From assembly GCA_963969595.1 (NCBI GenBank), contig OZ018408.1, forward strand, positions 8,987,823 through 9,051,822: a stretch of 64,000 nt of DNA. The letters run 5' to 3'. The notes under the pieces are model-generated. The model did no database searches, had not been told where the DNA came from, and was given only the letters and a program-made list of their open reading frames with translations. The DNA comes from Neckera pumila (lineage: Eukaryota; Streptophyta; Bryopsida; Hypnales; Neckeraceae). Positions 52,148 to 63,290 of the stretch are shown here, in pieces; the stretch's first letter is position 1; each line of letters starts with the position of its first letter. The position numbers and the translations under genes are program-made.

Positions 52148-52417
52148 CATTAGAAGACATTTGAGGCTTCTAAGAGACTGGGAATTATCCTGCGTTTCCA
52201 GACTATAGGTACGCAGGATAATTGCTGCCTGATGTGGTCGAGAGAGTGCCACGTCATTTTTTGAAAATAAATAAATAAATAAATTCTTTTGGCCTAAAAT
52301 GATATTTGGGAGAAAAAAAATCTGACAGCCCCTAAAAATTATGACAGCCCATAGATCTGGCCAGATTAGGGAATGGGCCTAAAACGGCCCTCCAATGCCT
52401 TCAAATCTCCTCTAATG
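52148..52417. mobile_element. TIR element, family A copy 3
   Basis: Starts CATTAGAAGACATTTGAGGC, ends CTCCTCTAATG, with the inner GATGTGGTCG...GTGCCACGTCA palindrome. It is nested inside the TTAA-type element at 51427-52735. Confidence 0.7.
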
Positions 52418-52808
52418 TTTTCAATAACTTTCTCATAAAAAATCCAAATGAAATGAATCAAAGCTTTCCAAATAGATAAAAATATAATCTATAAGAAAAA
52501 AAAAAAAAAAAAAAAAAAATTGCAAATATTTTTTTTGTTGCCCCCCTATTTTGAGCTTATTTGGATATAATTTTTTTGGCAGGCACTGATTGAAAAAAAT
52601 TATTTTCCCATGAAGCTTAGCAATTTTTCTCTCTTCAAAAAAAGTTTTGGAAAATCACGTCAAAAATTCAATCTGTAGGTACCTGCCTGAAATCCCATTT
52701 GTCCCCCAAACGGACAAGGGGCTTTTAGAGGTTAAAAATGATAGAATAGTGTTTCTAAATGCCACCTTGTACGTAGGCTGTTATGCCATTAAAGAATACA
52801 TGAACTTT

Positions 52809-53108
52809 CTAGTAAGATAGTTTACAAGCTGGACTACTAAAGATCCTTCCCTCCAACATTGCCAGAAAACGCACACCATTAGATTGATATGAAAAAAAAT
52901 TTACACCACCACTCGCATCGTGGATCTGGGATTTGGAAATAAAATGACTCTCTATCCATTCACTTGCATTAAAATGATCGCTCACTGAAGTAGTTAGGGA
53001 TTCAAAATAGCTTGTCAATAGAGATTTATAAGAGTGCGGCCTTTGATGACCATTTAAACCTCTTCGGGTTCTTGAACTTTTCAAATTCAACTTTGGATCT
53101 GTAGGCAA
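52809..53108 (-). pseudogene. Possible captured gene fragment inside element E6
   Basis: A 99-codon minus-strand frame begins near 53108 and reads LPTDPKLNLKSSRTRRGLNG, then a Ser/Phe-rich part. Upstream in another frame is a Lys-rich stretch (RTKSDKKTQKIKTLKTKSKR). The composition is less AT-biased than the flanks. I do not recognise the protein. It might be a fragment of a host gene picked up by E6, or a decayed element gene. Confidence 0.25.
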
Positions 53109-56087
53109 TTACATTCCCATGACCTCCTTTTTACTTATGAACTCATCTTGTATATTACGTTTGCTTTTCGTCTTCAATGTCTTGATTTTTTGTGTTTTCT
53201 TATCACTTTTGGTCCTCATACATAAGACAACTTCTGTCACAAATTCTTAAAGCTTGTTGCTTGTATTCCTTCACGGAGCAAGGAGACGGAGAAGGACGGT
53301 TTACTAACCTCAAAGAAGACATTGTACATTTGAAACCACAAAGAAGTATGGTTAATAGCTTGCATTTTTAAAAACAACACTTGCACTTTGAAGATGGAAG
53401 TGCTGGCTACATGTTTATTGTGCTTCGATTGAAGTAATGTAGTAGGGTGTCCGAAGCAATGATTGCGGGCCTATGAAGAAAAAATTGTAGTCTCTCATTA
53501 GATCATTGTTTTTTTGTTTTTTAAGGAATTAAAATTTTAATGAATCTAAGGTTCGCCACGCAAAAAAAGGAATTGAGGAGGAAGGAAATAAATTTGGAGA
53601 TTGAGTGTTTCAATGTAGGAAATTGGAAATGATTTTTGTTTGATGGCTACATGCCATGTGCTCAATAATTATTCTCTAACTACCCTACTATTAGGCTTGT
53701 ACATAATTTTATACTATCCACTAAAAAAACAACCTAAAAGAAATTTTTCAAAAAAGAAATTTAACTATGCTGTAGTTATAGTTGCATTGCCTTCAATCCT
53801 TTAGAGTCTTCAGGTTTGTTCTACTTGAACTTAAATTATTAACGAAATTTTCTCTTTGGTGATTGATAATTAATAGAAATTGTCAATCTATCTTTGATCT
53901 AATTTTTTTTGAACAAGACCTTAGCCAAGTTACATAACTGGGTCACATAACAAATTGTGTATAGTTGAATGATATATGTATTGTTTTGAATCATATCATG
54001 AACAAGACCTTTAAACCTTCATGCACTTTACATAATATATCGTACATTGTACAATATTGAAAGACATAGGCACTATTTTGAATTGTCATTAGGAACAACT
54101 TTACACAAGTTATATAATAAGTTGTATATGGACAATGTTTTGAAATGTCATCATGAGTAAGACCTTTGAACCACTCTAGTCTTAATTCACTTCAGTCATA
54201 TAAGAAATTGTACAATGGTGAATCACATAGGTATTATTCTAAATTGTCACCATAAACAAGACCTTTGAACTACTTCTTCTAAATTGAAGAACTTTGTTTC
54301 ATTTCAAATTGTATAGACCTGAGTGATGTGATTATAATCCTAAATATAAACATATATTTAGGAAATCTCATCAATTACCAATTGTTGTGGTAATCATATC
54401 CATAATTCTATTCCAAGACTTTGGCAAATGACAATCTATCACTATAGAATTTCACATCTTTATTCACTTTTCACTTACTATCTTATCATTTTTATGACCA
54501 GGATACATTTTTAAGTTTTAACCACTTCTTATTAATAAGTATAAGTTCAATATAATTTTACCACCAAGGCAATTTCAAGTGAAATCGCACTTTGTAATTC
54601 TATTCGAATATTAAAAGACTTACAAAAAAAATTTCATTGTTTGACAATGAAGAGAAACTATTGATAATTTCTCTTTAAGAGATGAAATGCTCTAAGAATT
54701 TTTGAACTAAAAAATAAATTTGAAGTAAAAACATTGAAAGTTTCTTTTAGAAAATTTTCAATATAAAAAATTGTCACTAAAGCACCAACATAAAAAAAAA
54801 TTAAAGTGCCCTAATACATACAAAAAAGTACGTAATCAAAATATTCCTAAAAAATCTTTTAATGCTTTCATGAAAATTAACCACATGATTAGTGTCTTGA
54901 TTAATATTCACAAATTCTTTTAATTTTCAACTACAATCCTATGATTGACTAAATGCATTTTCAATGAAATTTAAGCATATCTTTGACATGTCAATTGGTT
55001 TACATTTTACTAAATATTCTCTTCAAACAAGTTAGTACTTTCAAAAAGAGTAATGTCAATAGTCAACATACTCTATATTTGATATTCTATCCCACATCTT
55101 TATATACCATATTATAAGCCTACAATGAATTGTTTATTAGATCAGTTGTCATCAAATAACAACTTCAAATTCTTTCCATCAATTTTTTTGAGTGAATTTT
55201 TGTTAAAAAGCAATACAAACTTTTTGTAGGGAAAATTTGGTGAGATATTTTTCCATTTTAGTGGATGAAATCACAAAATTCTATCCAATCTTTCAAGTGG
55301 TAAGGCTCTATTTTGGATGAATGTATATTCTTTTGGATGAATAATTATTTTTTCATTCACACATTGCAAGTTTCATCCATTTTTTGTGGATGCAAATAGC
55401 CTCATTATTCCACTAATAATTGCTTTCTATACTATCTAAAATAAATGAAAAATAAACCCTACTTCTTATTCCATTTACCTTTAAAGGATGAACAGATGAC
55501 CCGGGAATCCATCCCTTTTCATTATTGTGTGAATCATTGGCTTAAAAAATTGCAAAAGCACTCATTGGAAGTCAAACTATTTTGTAGAAGACCCCCTCAT
55601 TTCACAACAAAATTCCAAGGATGAATAGCTACATTTATGTCCTTCTAGAAGGGTTCCTTATCATCCATCAACGCCAAATGTCCTTGTGGACATTTAAGGG
55701 TTAAAAAAACCCAAACCAACTCTCCTTCCGGAAAACATTGTGAATGGATAATAAGAAGATCCTCCTCCGCAAACCTAACTTTTGTCCCGTAGCTTTTGTC
55801 AATGCGAAGCCTCCTCCCCCATATGTCCCCAGCCAGCCAATCCAAGGGTCCAGGGGTGATTGCGTGACGACCTAGATGCCAGATCCTGACGTGGCGTTAA
55901 CTGCCTTAACCTGATTGTACAGTCAGCATAACCGCTTCCACCAGTAACACGGACTAAAAATGCAACAAATCCGCCAAAAATGAAAGCAAGCCAAGATATA
56001 ATAAGATATGAAAAGCAACCCTGAGGACCAATCAGATGACGATAATTTAATCAAACAATCAGTCAGCAAAAGTCCCCAAAAGTTTTA

Positions 56088-56113
56088 AAATAAAAATAAA
56101 AATAAAAATAAAA
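56088..56113. repeat. (AAAAT)n microsatellite between two copies of AAAGTCCCCAAAAG
   Basis: A short AAAAT array flanked on both sides by the same 14-base word, just outside the upstream edge of arm B. Confidence 0.8.
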
Positions 56114-56494
56114 AGTCCCCAAAAGCCCAGCAACGGGACAAAGCGCCCGCGGCTATAAGATCCCGACCCCACAAGAAGCTTCCGGTCCCATCCGTCCACG
56201 TGGCCCCACTTCGTCGCGCCACTTCACCGACAACAGGCTGCCAGCGTGGCTGGAACGGGCTGGGTCCGGTGACCTGTCCCCGGTGGCCCGCGGTGATAGG
56301 GAAGAAACCGTAGAGCTGGCCCAACGATTCTGTGCGGGCATGCTGGAAAGCCCCTTGGGAAAGCGAGCGGCCAATGGTGCACCACATGGGACGCATGTTC
56401 TAAGAAGGAACGGGTCATGTGGCTATGGCGACCCCATCCATGGCCATCCATCCATGCGGCGGTCATGCCCATGAGGGAGGAGGGGCGTGATCAC

Positions 56495-56505
56495 CTACAA
56501 ATAGG
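56495..56505 (+). promoter_or_regulatory. TATA-like motif of ASG1 copy B
   Basis: CTACAAATAGG, identical to the motif in copy A, followed by a GC-rich leader running to the ATG at 58089. The leader is long enough to suggest a 5' UTR intron. Confidence 0.4.
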
Positions 56506-58088
56506 GGCGGGGAATGCCGCAGAGGTCTTTCCCAACCCTCTTCTTGCTCGCTCGCTGGTGTCGTTGCTTTCGCGTTCTGCAGTGAAAGCGCTGCTGCTGC
56601 TGCTGTGGCGATCGATTCGCGTTCGCCAGGCTGCTGTCGTGCTTGGCCGTCGGCGGCGGTCCCGTTCACGCCGTTCTCTCGACGTTCAGATCGTGCTTTT
56701 TCGTTCCGGATTGCTCGAATTGTCTGCCTGGGACGCCGGGAGCAACCCTTTCCGCCCGCCGTGTCACTTTGCGGTGCCGTTTTGTGTTGCCACGTTGGTG
56801 CTGCTGTTGGGCGTGTCGATCGGTTGGTGGTTGTTGTTACGCTCGGCGGCTGCTGTCGTGGAGGCTGTGTGCGGTTCGGGGGTTGCTTTTGATTTCACGG
56901 AGGCTGCTGCGGAGTGATTCGTGGTTGCCGGTTCGGAGAGTCTCGAGGAGGTGCCTTGTGGGCTCAATTGACCTTGGTGTTCTGTCGATTCTGGAGGAGG
57001 TGAATTGTGGCGTCGTAACGTCCGTTCCTGGAGTACTTTGACTGCTCTCTCTGAAAAGCCGTTTGCTGTTTTTGTTGGGAGGAGACATTCCTGTGGGGCT
57101 ACTTAGCTTTTTGTTGAGGTTAGTGGAGCAGTCGAGCGAGTTTTAGTGAGTGTTCATTTCAAATTTGTGTCCTAGTAGTGAAAGCTTTTATCCGTGAAGT
57201 GCAATTTGGAAAATCTGTGGAAGGGTTTGTACGCAGTCGCAGAAGGGAGAGGTGTTTTCTTGTCGTAGTCAGCTGCACTTGTCATTTCCACTGTTGAATA
57301 GGGGGTTTGCGTTTTCAGTCTTTTCTGCTCTCCTTGCGCGTATTTTACTGGTGCTCTTTTTGGCTGTGAGGGGAAGTTGTTCGACTAGTAAGTTTTTCTC
57401 GAAGTTTATTTATATTTTCTGGCTTTTATTGCCATTCAGGTTCTCTTTTGCCTGACTAGAAGTTTTAACTGCCTGTCCGCATCGTGGCCCCACCGTGTTT
57501 TGGTAGAGCAGCTTCTGCACAAGTCGTTTTCCAACTCTTGTCTCTCCGTTTCTGTGTTTTAGTCACTGTCGGGTGCTTTACTTTTTTCGACTGTTTAATT
57601 GTCGGAACAGTAAGGTTGCAATTGAACACGTTGTCGAGGTCGATAAGGACTGTCTTCTGTCATTCGGAAGATACTATGCTTGCTCGAGCCATCGATTTTC
57701 GGTGAGCGTAACGGAGGCGGTTGCAAGCCGTCCTCGTGACTGCTATAAAGAATCCTCTCTGCATCAGTTTAGTCGGCCATGCTGCGTGTGCCCATAGACT
57801 CTCGTTACCGAATCTGGTTGATTTTAGTCGAGGGAGTAGAAGATCTTTTCCGATAACAACGAGGGGAAGCGGCCGTCAGCAACACTTGCCGACCAAGCGC
57901 TGCTGCGAAAGGCACGAATTTATCGTCGCGCGTCCTAGTCTTGCGGACAAGCTGTGGGCCAGAAGCAGGGGCCGTGCGCGGTACTTGAGTTTTGGTGGTT
58001 ATCTGCTGCGGGGAGTGCAAAACGAAAATAATTGGGGCTCTGTTGAGCGTGGTTGTTTGAGACGAGAAAGTAGCGAGGGTTTCGGAGA

Positions 58089-61000
58089 ATGGTGGCATTT
58101 GTAGCCTCAGCAACTCACTCGAAGACTGAGCACCCCTGCTCGCCAGTTTCAGGTGGTGGTTTGGCTCCTCGCTCGGAATGGCAGATCCACAGCGAAGGAT
58201 TTGCGGTGACTGAGTCGAGCAAGAGGACGGAAGGCCTCATGCATGCAGACCTGCCCTTACTCACTGTCCCGAAGCCGGAGCGGCAGCTGCATCGCGAACG
58301 AGAAGCGGAAGTCGGAGAATATGGTTCCTGCCTGCATGGCCGCAAACGAGCGAAGCTGCAGGAGTCGGTGCCTTCCCCAGTGCTGCAGGTGAGAGCATGA
58401 ATGAGATTGTAATTTTTGAGCGTTGGCTTGCCTGATTATAATTTTTTACGCGAATGTGGATGACCTTGATACTCGAATATGTGCCTCATGTGGATGATCT
58501 TTGTGCGGAATGCCTGGTCGGATGTCGTCGTGAATCACGTATAAGAGGGATATAATGTGTGGCAAGTACTGGCGCTCGCAGTGCTTTGCTCATGGCTTGG
58601 GGATCTGATGTTGTGGCGACATCCGTGTCTGTTTCAGGGTTCCGGTCGTCCATGTGGCACGCCTTTTTCATCCGCCGGACTTGCACATGGCTTCGGCGGG
58701 AGACCTGATCTGCCGAGTAGATACCCGCCCGTGCCCATGCCCATGCCCTCGCTGAGGAGAAGCAATCCGATCCTGCCTCCGACGCCGGTGTTGGTCTCTC
58801 AAGCTCAGTGCAACCCACTCGAGGAGCCGAGCCCGTTAGGTTTGACGTTGAGGAAGACTCCGTCGCTTCTGGACCTCATCACGCTCCAACTCCAGAGCAA
58901 TGCGAGTGCGCAGACTGCGGAGTCGGAGAACGCTGGCCAAGGGCTCGGGAAGTCGAGGATTGGGAAGTGCTCGGCCCCGACCGGGTCTGGAGCTCAAGAC
59001 AAGCTGAAGGCGTCGAATTTTCCAGCGTCGACCCTGAAGATCGGAACCTGGGAGGTAGGTGTTTGTGGCGTTATCCTGATTGCTGAAGTGCGCGTGTTAT
59101 TTGTACATGGAGATTTTGCAGTAGGATGCTTTCCCGACAGGTGGAAGGGATGGACCGGCGTGATCGGTGTTGTCGGAGTGTATTGATAATCGTCGTTGGA
59201 CTTTTGCAATTCAGCGTATGTCTCGGTACGAAGGCGATCTGGTGGCGAAATGCTATTACGCGAAGCGCAAGCTGGTGTGGGAAGTGCTGGATAGCGGTCT
59301 GAAGAGCAAGGTGGAGATCCAGTGGTCGGACATCTCGGCGATGAAGGCCACTTGTCCGGACAATCTTCCCGGGTCTCTGGAGATCGATGTACGTCGGGGG
59401 ATGGGAAGTGTGGGTTGTTGAAGTGGTGGTTTTTGAGGATTGCTTTTGGTTGCATGTGTGTGCACTTGGATCTGATGGTGTCGTGTGATGTTTCAGGTTT
59501 CTCGTCCGCCTTTGTTTTTCAAGGAGACGAATCCGCAGCCGAGGAAGCACACCTTATGGCAGGCCACGACCGATTTCACAGGGGGCCAGGCGAGCATATG
59601 CAAGTAAGCTCTTCTCCTGGGTCGCGGGTGGGAGTGTATTTTTTGTTGCACGTGGATGGCCGCTTGAAGCGGACTTGCACGCGGTGTTGTTTCAGGTCGT
59701 GTCTACGTGGTTGCTAGGACTTGCACGCGGTGTTGTTTCAGGTCGTGTCTACGTGGTTGCTAGGACTTGGCGTGATGCTGATGACGTGGTTGTTGATGCG
59801 TGACAGGGTTCACTACTTGCAGTTCCCTGAGGGCGTGTTGAACCGACATTACGAGAAGCTGGTGCAGTGCGATCCTCGTCTGAAGGCCCTGGTGGAGGGA
59901 ACGCTAAGTGGATCCGTAGGTCGTCACGACGCCAGCGAATCCGGCGTGGATGTGCAGCTTAGTAAGCCTCGGAATGTGATGGCCCACATGTATGATGGTT
60001 TGAACGAGCGACCTCACTCTCCTTTGTCGCCTGTGTCGCCGTATTCGCACGTGGCAGGGAGTTGTCAGGGTCTGGTTGCGGAGCTGGAGTCGGATGCGAT
60101 TCGCAGGAACGAGCAGTCGTCCCCCAGCTCTGGTAGGCCCCCTTCTTGACCCCTGGTTCTTTCCTGCGTTTCTCACCCGGTATTCGTTTCCGTGGGGACC
60201 GTTGAGCATGGGGTGGTGGCAGACGTGATTGTGGGTATGCAGTGGAGTGTGCAGTAGTTTATTTCTTTATCTGCTTTACAGAGTTCTGGATATCGTAAGG
60301 TTTTGGTGCTCATCGTTCTGTGTGTCTTCAGCTATGAGGCTGTAAAATGCGGATATCTTTTATTTTTGGTTGAACCTTGGATTTCAATTCTTTGGATCTT
60401 GGATTTGCAAAGCCTTTGCACTTTGCATTGCAAGCCGTGACGATTGGTTACAAGCTGTGATTCTGAGATGTGTCTGTGATTTGGGCTTAAAACTGTGATG
60501 TTGGGTTTCATGCTATGATTTGAGTTCAAAATTGTGATTTTTGGGTTCACGCTTGATTTCTCAGGTCGGTTGGTATGGCAGAATTAGAAACCGAAGCAGA
60601 TGTATCGGAGTTAGAAGGTGTTTGTAATGCCGTGAGGAGATAGAGGTGCGAAGAATGAGAGTCTAGTTTTGACTTTTGCGCTTTGCTCATTCGATCGAAT
60701 GCTTCAAGTTTTTTTTCGGGATGGTGATGGATCTCGCGGATTTTGAATCGTTGTTTAATGCTGCGATTTACAGACTGTTCATCGAAAGGGATACGCACTG
60801 AATTTATCCTGGGTTTATCGATTTGCTGGCTTTGCTTCCGTCCCTCTGAATCGTTGTGCCTCTTTTGATGCGTTGATGGGATGGGAGGGAGTCTGTGTTT
60901 GAGGTGTCAAGTACTGAAGGTCCGTGTTGGTTGATTTCCGACAGTGATGGAGCTTCGCAGATGCGAGGAGGGCGGCGATAGCGACAGCGGGGAATATTTC

Positions 61001-61579
61001 ATGAGAGAGGATTTGGGGAGCTTCAGCCCTTACGTGGTGGATTCGGGCTACTCCCCCATGATGGGCTACGATATGCAAGAGATGAAGGCGGCGGCGAACA
61101 TGTATTCCGGGGTTGGCGGCGTTTCCGCTTCCAACCGACAGATCCTGGATGAGATTGCGCAGTTGTTGCTCGGCGACTCCTCGGCTTCGCTGTCGAACGA
61201 GCAAGCAATCCTCCTGGCGGCCCAAATGGGTTCGATGCAAGCTGCGATAGGCAGGGACATTCAGAGCGGCCTGGTTTCTCAGCCCGGTTTCGACGTTTTT
61301 TCCGAGGCGGAGGGCCATGGTGTGTACTACGGCGCGACCGGCGGGCGAAGCACGGTCTCAGGCGACGGCCAGGCCGACAACAATTTTGACAGTCATAGTA
61401 GGTTATCGAAATACTGTACCAGTATGTTGGAATCCTCATTCAACTCGGTCGTTCAGGGCCTACCGAAAAACTGTTCCGCAGGCGATCTGCTAATGAATCT
61501 GCCGCGAGTGGCGTCATTGCCTCAACTTTTTGAGTCCGTGTCGCAGGTGCCACTGTCGAGATACATGGGCATCCAGTGA
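58089..61579 (+). CDS. ASG1-like protein with TRF2/HOY1 PH-like domain, copy B
   Basis: Six coding exons: 58089-58388, 58638-59054, 59215-59388, 59497-59603, 59807-60132, 60945-61579. Splice phases agree and give 652 aa. The family is that of Arabidopsis ASG1. LTLRKTPSLLDL lies at about residues 169-180 and the PH-like core at about residues 222-330, with conserved RYEGDLVAKCYYAK, IQWSD and ETNPQPRKHTLWQAT. It differs from copy A by 13 substitutions in exon 1, about 3 in exon 2, 2 in exon 3, none in exons 4-5 and about 6 in exon 6. It also has a 4-residue insertion (GQGL) in exon 2 and one extra residue in exon 6. Intron 5 is about 0.6 kb longer than in copy A. Both copies look functional. 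A putative TATA-like motif lies at 56495-56505, so the leader of about 1.6 kb probably contains an intron; I cannot place its ends. Confidence 0.85.
59671..59768 (+). repeat. 46-bp tandem duplication in intron 4 of ASG1 copy B
   Basis: Same unit and copy number as in copy A. The whole intron appears identical between the two genes. Confidence 0.8.
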
Positions 61580-62020
61580 GGGTTGCGTGCTTGCTTGCAC
61601 GCATCCCGAGCCGGTGTCTCGTCTTGAATGGGTACGATTGTCGGACCGCCTTGAATCGTTTGAGCCGCAATCTGGTCGTGAATGGGGGCATGGTAGCAGT
61701 GGGGCTTGCGTCGAACCCGGTTGACGTATGGGGTGGGCGTGCGGCTCCAGAGTATCTGTGATTGGCCCCTTGTTTGGTATGGGTTGCGGCCGGATGTATG
61801 GATCTCGGTGAGGGCGAACTGACGACAGACGTGTTAGGGTATTTACTATGTCTATTTCGGAACCTTCCGTTGCAGACCCACATGGGGAGAACATGTCGAT
61901 TGTGCGAGGTTTCCTTGTGCAACCTCGTGCAGGTATGTTCTCGATAGGGTGTCAGTCAACACGTGAAGGTTGTATCGCTTTTTAATACACAATTTGGGAT
62001 GATCTGAACTGGTTAGAATG

Positions 62021-63290
62021 AGTTGTATGTGGGATCGTCTGAACTGTGAAATTGTTGGGTGACGGTGTTTTTTCTGTGGGACTTGTTGTGGTGTTTGCGA
62101 GTGAGCTTGTTGCAGGCATTCTTGTGGTAATGACCGTTGTGAACAGTATATGTCACCTTTTTTTGGTTGAATCGTCTTAAATTTCGTATCGGATGGTGTC
62201 GTTGGCGTCTGAAGTTGCTTCGTGTACTTGACCCACTTACATTTGGCGGAGCGTGATGAGGCTTTTTATATTGCATTGAAAATTGACTTTGAAAATGCAG
62301 AAGGGAACTCGAGTTTATTGGCTTCGTCTTTCAGGGGCAAGACTACAGTCACTACTCTATGTCCAATATTTGGGCAGTCACTTCCTCTAGTAATCCCCGC
62401 TCACGCTGCCTGAAAACGGAGAATCATATGTCTTGCAGACTGAAGCTCCCGGGTTCTTCCGTCCGTCAAGTACGGAATTGTTGTGAGGTGTGGTGTGAGT
62501 TGTGTAGCAAAGGTCCGTTTGAATTTGAAATATTATAAGCTTAGAGAATATATTGTCCAATCCTTTTGAAGTCATTTAAATTTGAAAAGTTTTCTGTCAA
62601 TGGTTTGATTTTTTCGCTGGCAGAACTGTCTAGTAAATTGTGCTTCTTGGTGATATGGTGGTCTCATTCACGAAATTGAAGCAGGTGAAGTTGTTGTGAA
62701 TGAGTTCCCCACAGTAATTGGTCAGTGGAAGAGCATTCTGCAGTTGTTGGACTTCATCCTTCACCCTGTAAGTATGGAGCTAACGTCCATGTAAGGTGAG
62801 AACATCCAAAACCGTCAAAATAAGCAATTCAGCATAGTTGAAGCCGGCACCTTTTTCTAAGAAAAAAACATTTTTGTAGGATTAGCAATTGAAAATCATG
62901 AATTTTCAAGAAGAAGATTAGAAATTTTGGATGAGACATGTCATTACTATGAATTTTCAAAGTGGAAGTTCCCCTAGCCACTGAAATAGTCACATAACTT
63001 GGTCGTAAAACCCAAATCTAGAGAATTAGTAGTTCACCAATAGTAGATAAATGGCACTTCAAAATTTCTAGACGTCATTGACTTTGAAAATTCACAAAAA
63101 TTACAAAAAATTTCCAAGACTTACAATTCTTTTCTTTGAAAAGAGATCCGCAATTCCATGTGCTTACAAGCTATCTTATAACATTGTTTACCAAAGGCAA
63201 GGTTCTCTTTTCCATCCTTAAAAAGGAGATCCCTACGATGAACAAAACTGTCTTGTAGGACTCCTTATCCAATCCCAATTCTTCAATTAT
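62021..63290. other. Intergenic sequence beyond arm B
   Basis: A 63-codon plus-strand frame at 62222-62413 has no recognisable relatives. Otherwise AT-rich without support for a gene. The last stretch, 63731-64000, likewise shows nothing. Confidence 0.5.

Larger units (their letters stand above)
51427..52735. mobile_element. TTAA-flanked element E5, carrying nested insertions
   Basis: Termini TTAACCTCTATATGCCC and, reverse complemented, TTAACCTCTAAAAGCCC differ at 2 of 17 positions. It holds a LINE tail (51543-51693) and family A copy 3 (52148-52417). Without them it is about the size of E4. It is itself nested in E6. Confidence 0.65.
48972..55704. mobile_element. Large TTAA-flanked element E6 with long terminal inverted repeats
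   Basis: The left 230 bp (TTAACCCTTAACCGTTGGTG onwards) aligns with the reverse complement of the right 230 bp (TTAACCCTTAAATGTCC onwards), roughly 70-75% identical. Shared words include ATTCATCCTTGGAATTTTGT and AAGCCAATGATT. The element spans 6.7 kb, is AT-rich, has E5 nested inside, and encodes no recognisable transposase. A 99-codon frame lies at 52809-53108. Boundaries are inferred from the repeat ends. Confidence 0.65.
56155..62020 (+). repeat. Arm B of a large inverted duplication
   Basis: Inverted partner of 25569-30757, separated from it by about 25.4 kb. The downstream edge falls right after CTGGTTAGAATG. Next to that edge a short motif (GATCTGAACTG / CGTCTGAACTG) recurs, possibly a scar. 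The upstream edge lies beside an (AAAAT)n tract flanked by two copies of AAAGTCCCCAAAAG. Confidence 0.9.

Noticed and set aside
25569..62020. Inverted arms as an assembly palindrome artefact
   Set aside because: The arms differ by substitutions and indels in coding and promoter sequence and have different flanks. Only the identical central tract leaves some doubt.
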